Notes under the pieces: model-generated
Told to the model about the DNA's origin: nothing
What the model saw: the letters and a program-made list of their open reading frames with translations, nothing else
Database searches by the model: none
Shown here: positions 1 through 6,031 of the stretch, in pieces
How positions within the stretch are numbered: position 1 is the first letter of the stretch
Layout of the letters: each line of letters starts with the position of its first letter
Origin: Chitinispirillaceae bacterium
GTDB lineage: Bacteria; Fibrobacterota; Chitinivibrionia; Chitinivibrionales; Chitinispirillaceae
Reading direction: 5' to 3'
DNA length: 6,377 nucleotides
NCBI GenBank assembly: GCA_016932075.1
Contig: JAFGDP010000116.1
Span: forward strand, 1-6,377
Translations under genes and position numbers: made by a program

Positions 1-935
1 CCGATGCGCTCGCCGTTGTAGGAGAACCACGCGCCGCTTTTTTCGATGATGCCCATCTCGGCGGCAAGATCCAAAACATCGCCCTCGAACGAGATGCCTT
101 TACCATAGAGAATATCGAACTCCGCGTCGCGGAACGGCGGCGCCACCTTGTTCTTGACCACCTTGGCGCGCGTCCGGTTGCCGATGACCGCCTCGCCGTC
201 CTTTATGGCCGCGATGCGCCGTATGTCGATGCGCACCGACGCGTAGAATTTGAGCGCGTTGCCGCCGGTCGTGGTCTCCGGGTTGCCGAACATCACGCCG
301 ATCTTCATGCGGAGCTGGTTGATGAAAATGAGGCTCGTCTTTGATTTGGAAAGTATGCCCGTGAGCTTGCGCAACGCCTGCGACATGAGCCGCGCCTGCA
401 GGCCCATGTGGCTGTCGCCCATGTCGCCCTCGATCTCGGCCGCCGGAACGAGCGCCGCCACGCTGTCGATCACGATAATGTCGATGGCGCCGCTTCTGAC
501 GAGCGTGTCCGCGATCTCGAGCGCCTGCTCGCCGGTGTCGGGCTGGGAGACAAGAAGGTTGTCGATGTCAACGCCGAGGTTTTTCGCGTAATTGGCGTCG
601 AACGCATACTCCGCGTCGATGAGCACCGCGATGCCGCCCTTTTTCTGCGCATTGGCTATGGCGTGGAGCGCGAGCGTGGTCTTTCCGGACGATTCCGGGC
701 CGAAGATCTCTATGATGCGACCCTTGGGAAGCCCGCCGACGCCGAGGGCAAGGTCAAGGGAGAGCGCGCCGGTGGAGATCACCGGCATGTCGGTCTTGAG
801 CCCCTCGGTGCCGAGCCGCATGATTGCGCCCTTGCCGTGCTGTTTTTCGATCTGGCTGACTGCCTGCTCCATTGCCGCGATTTTGCTGCGGTCTTCTTCG
901 GTGGTGCCCGCGCCCTTTTCGCCCTTTTTGGCCAT
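1..935 (-). CDS. recA: RecA recombinase, C-terminally cut by the window edge
   Basis: RecA is the ATP-dependent strand-exchange protein of homologous recombination; it also stimulates LexA self-cleavage in the SOS response. 311 codons are visible of a family length near 350; the C-terminal domain lies beyond base 1. Seen in the translation: Walker [10 protein letters not shown] at residues 79-87, the catalytic-glutamate segment DAEYAFD at 107-113 (E109 matches E. coli E96; E. coli has DAEHALD), [11 protein letters not shown] around 152-162, [18 protein letters not shown] around 205-222 (Q207 matches E. coli Q194), and KVVKNK at 258-263. The N-terminus is 13 residues longer than in E. coli. 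The ATG at 935 is preceded by AAGGAG seven bases upstream. The coding strand is distinctly GC-rich. The gene lies 103 bases downstream of the RhuM gene on the same strand. The identification is secure. Confidence 0.98.
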   Translation of the reverse strand, partial: MAKKGEKGAGTTEEDRSKIAAMEQAVSQIEKQHGKGAIMRLGTEGLKTDMPVISTGALSLDLALGVGGLPKGRIIEIFGPESSGKTTLALHAIANAQKKGGIAVLIDAEYAFDANYAKNLGVDIDNLLVSQPDTGEQALEIADTLVRSGAIDIIVIDSVAALVPAAEIEGDMGDSHMGLQARLMSQALRKLTGILSKSKTSLIFINQLRMKIGVMFGNPETTTGGNALKFYASVRIDIRRIAAIKDGEAVIGNRTRAKVVKNKVAPPFRDAEFDILYGKGISFEGDVLDLAAEMGIIEKSGAWFSYNGERI

Positions 936-942
936 ACCAATG

Positions 943-948
943 CTCCTT
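943..948 (-). promoter_or_regulatory. recA ribosome binding site
   Basis: AAGGAG on the minus strand, seven bases before the ATG at 935. It fixes the recA start, which gives the N-terminus [10 protein letters not shown]. Confidence 0.85.
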
Positions 949-1038
949 TACATTTTTCAGGTGATTGATGACGGAAGGGTCTAAAGATAAGATATGGAGG
1001 AAATAAAATAAATAAAAGAGATTTAAATAATTATGGGG
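949..1038 (-). other. AT-rich leader between the RhuM gene and recA
   Basis: This stretch between the RhuM stop and the recA ribosome binding site is strongly AT-rich on its upstream side (about 980-1038) and should hold the recA promoter. TATCTT (minus strand, about 990-995) could be a -10 element, but I see no convincing -35. I found no LexA-type operator (neither CTGT-N8-ACAG nor GAAC-N4-GTTC) and no hairpin with a T-run ending the RhuM transcript. Confidence 0.3.
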
Positions 1039-2111
1039 TCAGTTACAGGCGCGACGCATCTGTTTGGCATCATGGGTCTTCCCCGTAATACGCTTAATCT
1101 CTTTATCAAAATCGGAAAGGTAATTCCGGTCCTGAACCACCCGATACTCTTCAAACTCATGTTCAGCCTTGAGCCTGGCTTCAAGCGCGGACACACGGCC
1201 TCTATCCGTAAGAATGGGGTACCTTGAAAGCTCCAGAAAGTTTTGAAGAAACTTCGCCCAATCCGTCATGCGGGGAACAATACCCCGCTTCGCCTGATTT
1301 TCAGCAAGGTCGAGGTAGGCCGAAACAATCCTGTTCAACTCGTCGATATGCGCTTTGTTGAGGTAGTTCTTTGCAACCGCCACATCTGATTTTAATATTT
1401 TACCGTGCGGTGCATGCTTCCAACTGGTAAGGCCCATGTAGATTTTCTTCGCGTCCGCGTAATCGTAGATGATTTCCGCAGCCGTCTTGCCGGTAATCGC
1501 CCGATGAAGTCTGTTCTGTACCGTGGCGAAAACTCCTCGGTAATCGGCGAATCCGGGTCATAATCAGCCGAAAGCGCGTATAGGTCAGTGATTTTCTGGT
1601 AGAACCTGCGCTCGCTTGCCCGAATCTCACGGATCCGTTCAAGCAGCTCTTCAAAGTAGTCTTTCCCGAACACGGTTTTGCCCTGTTTGAGCCGCTCGTC
1701 GTCGAGCACGAAACCCTTGATGATAAATTCCTTAAGTGTTTTTGTCGCCCAGATGCGGAACTGTGTCGCCTGATAGGAGTTAACCCGGTAGCCGACAGCG
1801 ATGATGGCATCGAGATTATAGAAATCCAGCTCACGGGAAACATCGCGGGTGCCTTCTTTTTGAACTGTCCGGAATTTCCGGACAGTCGCCGCTTCATCCA
1901 GCTCATTAGTGCCGAAAATATTGCGAAGGTGCTCGCTGATCGTGCGGACATCGACTGAAAACAATTCTGCCATACGCTTCTGAGTAAGCCAGACACTTTC
2001 ATCCTGGACAAAAACTTCTATCTGAATTCTGCCGTCGTTGCCTGCGTAGAGCAGAAAATTCGACCTCTGGCAAACGGCAATCTGTTTGTCAGAGATTTTC
2101 TTGCGTTTCAT
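1039..2111 (-). pseudogene. rhuM: RhuM-family (virulence RhuM-like) protein, frameshifted
   Basis: RhuM proteins are found in pathogenicity islands, prophages and many free-living bacteria. Their biochemical role is unsettled; the N-terminus resembles phage antirepressor DNA-binding domains. Residues 1-194 read from the ATG at 2111 and include VWLTQKRMAELFSVDVRTIS (about 40-59, helix-turn-helix-like), TVRKFRTVQKEG (76-87) and FYNLDAIIAVGYRVNS (97-112). After DSPITEEF (187-194) this frame loses homology. The -1 frame then continues with FATVQNRLHRAITGKTAAEI, then IYMGLTSWKHAPHGKILKSD, and ends SDFDKEIKRITGK at the TGA at 1039-1041. Joining the frames at 1530 gives about 357 residues, a normal family length. 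The cause is one missing base in a TTTT run (1529-1532), so this is either a recent pseudogene or a sequencing/assembly error. A GGAAAGGG ribosome binding site lies about 10 bases upstream of the start. Confidence 0.88.
1864..1886. repeat. 23-bp perfect palindrome inside the RhuM gene
   Basis: Arm ACTGTCCGGAA (1864-1874), a single central T (1875), then the exact reverse complement of the arm (1876-1886). It falls on codons 76-83 (T-V-R-K-F-R-T-V) of the RhuM frame. Eleven perfectly paired bases are not expected by chance in 6.4 kb. It lies mid-gene and has no T-run, so it is unlikely to be a transcription terminator; a protein-binding site is a better guess. Confidence 0.85.
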
Positions 2112-2341
2112 GCGGCGGAACCCTTTCCGAGTTTGAGGGTTTCGATGTTGCTGTTAATGACCTTATAAAATAGCCTCCGCATGGTCGAGCTTAATATTCT
2201 TTCTAATTCCGCCTCCCCTGTATCTTCCTGTCTTCTTTTCCTGCGCCGCAGTCTTTTGCCCTTGTTCGTCGCCGCACGATAAAAAGGACAGGTATGTCCC
2301 TTGTAACAGCGGGTTGACGTTTCCATGCTGTGCGGGATCAA
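2108..2341 (-). CDS. Small basic hypothetical protein overlapping the RhuM start
   Basis: A 77-residue ORF read from TTG at 2341, with TGAGGAAAA just upstream as a possible ribosome binding site; an ATG at 2326 is the alternative start. Its TGA overlaps the RhuM ATG in an ATGA junction, the classic arrangement for translational coupling and the main reason to take it seriously. Visible features are a two-cysteine segment RCYKGHTCPFYRAA, a very basic stretch KGKRLRRRKRRQ, and a helical-looking tail ELERILSSTMRRLFYKVI. I recognise no family. It could be a small nucleic-acid-binding partner of RhuM, the remnant of a larger gene, or non-coding. Confidence 0.35.
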   Translation of the reverse strand: MIPHSMETSTRCYKGHTCPFYRAATNKGKRLRRRKRRQEDTGEAELERILSSTMRRLFYKVINSNIETLKLGKGSAA

Positions 2342-2442
2342 TTTTCCTCAGTCGCCCCTGACGCAGAAAAACAACGGTCTCCCACAGGAAACGGAATCTT
2401 TACCGTGCTAAGAAAATATGGTGCTTTTTTTCCGATTTGTTG

Positions 2443-2452
2443 TTATATTATA
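2443..2452. promoter_or_regulatory. Bidirectional -10 region between divergent genes
   Basis: The AT-rich core holds TATATT on the plus strand (2444-2449), about 31 bases before the ATG of the exported propeller protein. On the minus strand it holds an exact TATAAT (2452-2447) facing the small ORF and RhuM. No strong -35 hexamer is seen on either strand. The string TTATATTAT (2443-2451) recurs at 5982-5990 in front of the YbhB-like gene, which supports a promoter role. Confidence 0.4.
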
Positions 2453-2480
2453 GATATACCCTGTCGGCTGAGGAACTGCC

Positions 2481-5174
2481 ATGAAAAAGCCTCTGTTCTT
2501 TCCCCTGATTTTGACCGCAACCATGCTGCTGCCGCAGAGCGTGAACGCGCAGTGGGTGTCGACCAGCGGGCCGGGAGGAGTGGGGGCTTTAGTTGCAAGC
2601 GGAGGCAATCTCTTTGCCGGCACTGGTGGAGGTGGCGTCTACCTTACCATGAACAACGGCACGAGCTGGACCAGGGTTAGTAACGGCCTGACGAATTTAT
2701 CCATAGCTACACTGGCGGCTAACGGCGGGAACGTGTTTGCTGGCACCTTTGGAGGCGGAGTTTTTCTTTCCACGAACAACGGCACGAGCTGGACCGCGGT
2801 TAATAACGGCCTGACAAATTTGGATGTTTGGGCATTTGCGGCCAACGGGGGGAACGTGTTTGCCGGCACTGGCGGGGCAGGTGTCTTTCTTACTACGAAC
2901 AACGGCACGAACTGGACTGCGGTCAATAACGGTCTGACGAACGGCGGCATTTTATCGTTTGCGGTAAACGGCGGTAACCTCTTTGCCGGCACCAACGGAG
3001 GCGGTGTTTTTCTTTCCACGAACAACGGCACGAGCTGGACCAGGGTTAGTAACGGCCTGACGAACTTGTATATTCGTGCTGTAATAGCAAACGGTGGTTA
3101 CATTTTTGCCGGTACGAGCGGAGGCGGGGTTTTCCTTACCACGAACAACGGCACGAACTGGACCGCGGTCAATAACGGATTGACGAATCTTCAGGTTTAT
3201 TCTCTGGCAGCAAGCGGCGGCAACATCTTTGCCGGTACCAATGGCGGCGGGGTTTTCCTTACCACGAACAACGGCACGAACTGGATTGATTTTAATGCCG
3301 GATTGACCGGTCTTCCTCCTGTCTATGCTCTAACCGCGAGCGGCAGTTATCTCTTCGCCGGTGTATTAGCGAGTCCGGGTGTGTATCGGAGGCTGCTGTC
3401 GGATATTGCCAACCTTCCTGCGGCGCCCATATTATCATCTCCTGCGAACGGTGCGACCAATGTGGCCACGAGTCCGACCATGATCTGGAATGCGGTAACC
3501 GGAGCGACCGCTTATCGCATGCAGGTCTCAACATCCAGCACTTTTAGTTCAATGTCCGTCAATGACTCAACTACAGTGACCTCAAGAGTAATCGGTCCTC
3601 TTGCCGGAAACACGACCTACTACTGGCGGGTTGATGCGAAGAATTCATACGGTTGGGGTGCATGGTCCTCGGTATGGAGCTTTACAACGCGGCCGTGTCC
3701 TCTGCTTATTCCCTATACGCCGAACCCGACGAGTAACCGGCGGCCGCAGCTGCGGTGGTACCAGAACAGCTACATTTCGACCTACCGAATCGAGATCGAC
3801 ACGAGTCTGCAGTTTACGTTAACGATTGTGTCAGAGGCGGTCATCGATACTTTTTATATACCTGCAGCAGATTTGCCTTATGACACCATCTACTGGCGGG
3901 TGCGCAATGATGCGGATCCGCTGTCTTGGTCAGCAGCATCGTCGGTCATGATAGTCCGTCCAGTTCCTACGCTTATCGCTTATACGCCTAACCCGACGAG
4001 TGACCGCCGGCCGCAGTTGCGATGGTATCATCACGATTCGATTTCGATATACAGGATCCAGATCGACACAAGCCTGCAGTTTACGTCAACGATTGTGTCA
4101 GAGGCAGTCATCGATACTTTTTATACTCCGGTGTCAGACCTTCCTTACGGAACAATCTACTGGCGTGTACGGAATGACGCAGATTCGTTATCCTGGTCAA
4201 CGATATCCTCGCTTGGTATCATGCACATCTACCCGCAGGGCGTTGTTGCCCACTGGTCGTTCGATTCGTCTTCAGGGAACACTTACTACGACGTGACGGG
4301 CCACGGCTACGATGCGGTAGCGACCGGGAGCGGCGTAGAGCTTGCGCAGGGAGTCTCCGGCCAGGCCCTGAGTTGTCCCGGCACTTCGTACGAGATATAC
4401 GCGGTAAATTCCAAGAATGATTTTTATCTTTCAAAGTTTACTGTTGAAAGCTGTTACTATTCAAATGTCCCGCCGTCGGGGATTATCAATTACGCGGAGA
4501 TTTTCAGTTTTCAGAATGTTCAAAGCGGCGTAAGAAACGGATTCGGAGTAGCGCTCGATCAGCAGGGCCATTTTTTCTGTTCGATGTCAAACAGCAGCGG
4601 AAGCGCGTGGGAGAACACGGTGTCAACCGTGACCATGAGCCCAAGCAGATGGTATCATGTTGTCGGTACTTATGACAGTTCGTACGTTAGGATATATGTC
4701 AATGGTGTGCTGAGTGCGAGTCTGGCTTACCAGGGTACTTATATGAAGCCTCCGATTGACTGCCGCATAGCCTGTACGCGCCGTATGGACAGCGTTAATG
4801 CCGCTTTCCGCATTAATGGGTATATAGACGAACTCAAGCTCTACAACTACGCACTATCGGCTGATACGATTGCCGCTCATTCCGTCATCTATGTCGCAGT
4901 TGGACCAGCAGCAACAACACCTTTAGTCAATACCGTTCTCAAAGTCCAAGCACGCAGCTCGCTGCTCACGATTTCTCTCCCCTCCTCCATGGTCAACAGA
5001 CCTGTTGACCTGATCGTCTATTCCCCCTCCGGGCGCGTGGTGATGCAGAAAAGGATAGCGCATGGAACTGAACGGCTCACGCTCCCGGCGCCCAACCTCG
5101 CCCTCGGCGCATATGTGCTGGCGGTAAAAGACGGGGTTCAGAAAAAAGCCGTCCGGTTTGTCGTCGTGCGGTAA
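2481..5174 (+). CDS. Secreted beta-propeller/FN3/LamG protein with T9SS-type sorting tail
   Basis: 897 residues, probably exported to the cell surface. In order: a Sec signal peptide (about 1-23, cleavage after VNA); six 41-residue repeats (32-277) of the type GGNxFAGTxGGGVFLxTNNG followed by TxWTxVxNGLTN; a degenerate seventh (278-308); an FN3 domain (about 315-403, with SPANGATNV, TTYYWRVDA and WSSVWSFTT); two near-identical 89-residue modules (408-496, 497-585) that look FN3-like (YTPNPTS-RRPQLRWY, TIYWRVRND); a LamG/concanavalin-like jellyroll (about 586-803, with VVAHWSFD, RWYHVVGTYD, YVNGVL and GYIDELKLYN); and a C-terminal tail (about 816-897, with VYSPSGRVV, LALGAYVLAV and KAVRFVVVR) resembling the Por/T9SS type A sorting domain of FCB bacteria. 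AGG lies seven bases before the ATG. The ligand is unknown; carbohydrate or surface adhesion is plausible. No T9SS component is encoded in the window. Confidence 0.9.
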   Translation: MKKPLFFPLILTATMLLPQSVNAQWVSTSGPGGVGALVASGGNLFAGTGGGGVYLTMNNGTSWTRVSNGLTNLSIATLAANGGNVFAGTFGGGVFLSTNNGTSWTAVNNGLTNLDVWAFAANGGNVFAGTGGAGVFLTTNNGTNWTAVNNGLTNGGILSFAVNGGNLFAGTNGGGVFLSTNNGTSWTRVSNGLTNLYIRAVIANGGYIFAGTSGGGVFLTTNNGTNWTAVNNGLTNLQVYSLAASGGNIFAGTNGGGVFLTTNNGTNWIDFNAGLTGLPPVYALTASGSYLFAGVLASPGVYRRLLSDIANLPAAPILSSPANGATNVATSPTMIWNAVTGATAYRMQVSTSSTFSSMSVNDSTTVTSRVIGPLAGNTTYYWRVDAKNSYGWGAWSSVWSFTTRPCPLLIPYTPNPTSNRRPQLRWYQNSYISTYRIEIDTSLQFTLTIVSEAVIDTFYIPAADLPYDTIYWRVRNDADPLSWSAASSVMIVRPVPTLIAYTPNPTSDRRPQLRWYHHDSISIYRIQIDTSLQFTSTIVSEAVIDTFYTPVSDLPYGTIYWRVRNDADSLSWSTISSLGIMHIYPQGVVAHWSFDSSSGNTYYDVTGHGYDAVATGSGVELAQGVSGQALSCPGTSYEIYAVNSKNDFYLSKFTVESCYYSNVPPSGIINYAEIFSFQNVQSGVRNGFGVALDQQGHFFCSMSNSSGSAWENTVSTVTMSPSRWYHVVGTYDSSYVRIYVNGVLSASLAYQGTYMKPPIDCRIACTRRMDSVNAAFRINGYIDELKLYNYALSADTIAAHSVIYVAVGPAATTPLVNTVLKVQARSSLLTISLPSSMVNRPVDLIVYSPSGRVVMQKRIAHGTERLTLPAPNLALGAYVLAVKDGVQKKAVRFVVVR
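2574..3311 (+). repeat. Six tandem 123-bp coding repeats (propeller blades)
   Basis: Six uninterrupted units of exactly 123 bp (41 codons), starting at 2574, 2697, 2820, 2943, 3066 and 3189. The 14-mer GAACAACGGCACGA occurs in all six. A divergent seventh unit follows at about 3312-3404. DNA similarity between units is high enough for slippage or unequal recombination to change blade number. Confidence 0.92.
3702..4235 (+). repeat. Tandem duplication of an 89-codon module
   Basis: Two adjacent 267-bp units (3702-3968 and 3969-4235) in the exported protein. Shared DNA includes AACCCGACGAGT, AGTTTACGT and AACGATTGTGTCAGAGG. Protein identity is high (for example IVSEAVIDTFY in both), with differences concentrated at a few positions. 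Confidence 0.88.
4991..5010. repeat. 20-bp inverted repeat in the 3' part of the propeller gene
   Basis: GGTCAACAG (4991-4999), a two-base spacer AC, then the exact reverse complement (5002-5010). It lies in the coding sequence for the start of the sorting tail. Nine-base arms are only mildly unexpected in a window this size. Confidence 0.5.
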
Positions 5175-5258
5175 CCAAAACCACGTCGTTTACAACAAGG
5201 ACTTCGAAGCAGAGAGCCCGATCAAAGAGACTTCGTGACAATAGTTAGAATTTCGATA

Positions 5259-5819
5259 TTAATTTTTTCTCGTCTTCCCGAACCCCATCTTTTTCTCTCC
5301 ATCGGGTGAATAATGTTTTCTTGGTTCGATCTGTGGTGCCGGTTTCGGCTGCAAAAGATTTTTCAGCGAGGCGAAGGCGACCTGTATCTGTTGGTCATGG
5401 ACATCAAGCCGCCGTTCGATATGTTGTATCATTTTTAACAGATCTTTATTGTCGGCAATAAGGTTCCGCATTCTCACAAATGCACGTATAATCTGGATGT
5501 TGACCAGTATTGCGCGTTCGGAATTCAGCACGCTGGACAACATGGCAACACCCTGCTCGGTAAAAGCATAGGGCAGATATTTGATATTCTGCCCGCGTTT
5601 CAAGGTAACAAATTGTGACCTTGAAGCCTTGGCCTCATCCTTTGAAAGCTGGAACATGAAATCTTCCGGGAATCTTCCGATATTCCTCTTTACCGCCTGA
5701 TTAAGCACCTTAACCTGCGCTTCGTACAATGCGGCAAGATCACGGTCAAACATCACCTTCTTGCCTCGGATAAGGTGAATCCTGCTTTCGATCGTTACCT
5801 GGGAAACGCTGTTTGCCAT
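5259..5819 (-). CDS. ORF6N-domain (phage antirepressor-like) protein
   Basis: 186 residues. ORF6N domains occur in phage and bacterial proteins related to KilA-N/Bro/antirepressors and are thought to bind DNA; no specific function is known for this branch. Visible: IESRIHLIRGKKVMFDRDLA (10-29), LNQAVKRNIGRFPEDFMFQL (39-58), SRSQFVTLKRG (66-76) and YLPYAFTEQGVAMLSSVLNS (81-100), followed by a helical, coiled-coil-like stretch (about 105-155) and a basic tail ending GKTRKN. The ATG at 5819 is chosen because AAAGGA lies six bases upstream; the in-frame ATG at 5864 has its only GAGGG directly abutting it and adds 15 non-conserved residues. The gene is convergent with the propeller gene (84 bases between stops) and divergent from the YbhB-like gene. 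It contains and is preceded by related palindromes, which suggests autoregulation. Confidence 0.93.
   Translation of the reverse strand: MANSVSQVTIESRIHLIRGKKVMFDRDLAALYEAQVKVLNQAVKRNIGRFPEDFMFQLSKDEAKASRSQFVTLKRGQNIKYLPYAFTEQGVAMLSSVLNSERAILVNIQIIRAFVRMRNLIADNKDLLKMIQHIERRLDVHDQQIQVAFASLKNLLQPKPAPQIEPRKHYSPDGEKKMGFGKTRKN
5599..5625. repeat. 27-bp near-perfect palindrome inside the ORF6N gene
   Basis: Centred on 5612. On the plus strand TTCAAGGTAACAA (5599-5611) pairs with 5613-5625 at 12 of 13 positions; the one mismatch is 5607 against 5617. It covers codons for S-R-S-Q-F-V-T-L-K (residues 66-74). Its core GGTAACAAATTGTGACC (5604-5620) matches the core of the upstream palindrome at 14 of 17 bases. 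Confidence 0.85.
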
Positions 5820-5825
5820 CACGAA

Positions 5826-5831
5826 TCCTTT
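5826..5831 (-). promoter_or_regulatory. ORF6N gene ribosome binding site
   Basis: AAAGGA on the minus strand, six bases before the ATG at 5819. It selects this start over the upstream ATG at 5864. Confidence 0.75.
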
Positions 5832-5933
5832 CTTTTCTGAATCATGGACTAAATTGCATTCCATCCCTCACTCCGGGCAAGTCTGCCATGCCTGCCACTT
5901 CGCTTTTCCCACCTTTCAGAAATCAATGTCGTA

Positions 5934-5958
5934 AGTCGGTGACAACTTGTCACCGACT
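5934..5958. repeat. 25-bp perfect palindrome upstream of the ORF6N gene, possible operator
   Basis: Arm AGTCGGTGACAA (5934-5945), central C (5946), then the exact reverse complement (5947-5958). It lies in the divergent region, 114 bases before the ORF6N start and 73 bases before the YbhB-like start. There is no T-run and the loop is a single base, so a terminator is unlikely. The core GGTGACAACTTGTCACC recurs in degenerate form inside the ORF6N gene. TTGTCA within its right arm could also serve as a -35 hexamer toward the YbhB-like gene. Confidence 0.88.
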
Positions 5959-5981
5959 GAACAGTGAGCAATAAAAAGGTA

Positions 5982-5990
5982 TTATATTAT
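5982..5990 (+). promoter_or_regulatory. Possible -10 element of the YbhB-like gene
   Basis: TTATATTAT, identical to the string at 2443-2451 before the propeller gene, lies about 41 bases upstream of the ATG at 6032. No clear -35 is seen at the usual spacing. Confidence 0.35.
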
Positions 5991-6031
5991 CTTTACTGCC
6001 ATAACAATTATCTTGTTCGGCAGGGTAAAAA

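Noticed and set aside
250..984. Three overlapping plus-strand ORFs (250-591, 408-968, 592-984)
   Set aside because: They lie antisense to recA, whose translation is unmistakable. Open frames opposite a GC-rich gene are expected, and the peptides resemble no family.
1527..1534. Programmed -1 frameshifting in the RhuM gene
   Set aside because: The site reads GAG TTT TCG, not a canonical X XXY YYZ slippery heptamer, and RhuM genes are normally encoded in a single frame.
1400..2011. 203-codon minus-strand ORF in another frame of the RhuM gene
   Set aside because: Low-complexity S/R-rich translation with no homology, while the two other minus frames together carry the whole RhuM family sequence.
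2639..3031. Antisense 130-codon ORF rich in P and V
   Set aside because: It is the complement of the 123-bp repeats, and its periodicity simply mirrors the propeller coding repeats.
2574..3311. CRISPR-like or satellite repeat array
   Set aside because: The units are 123 bp with no spacers, stay in frame, and translate to a coherent propeller repeat.
5235..5241. GTGACAA half-site downstream of the ORF6N gene as a third operator
   Set aside because: Only seven bases match and there is no second half; a match of this length is expected about once by chance on both strands of the window.
5175..5258. Bidirectional terminator between the converging genes
   Set aside because: Only short repeats (two copies of GACTTCG) and a T-run at 5263-5268 are seen; no stable stem precedes a T-run on either strand.
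5820..5864. Longer ORF6N start at 5864
   Set aside because: The purine-rich stretch abuts the ATG with no spacing, the added residues are not family-like, and the start at 5819 has a well-spaced AAAGGA.
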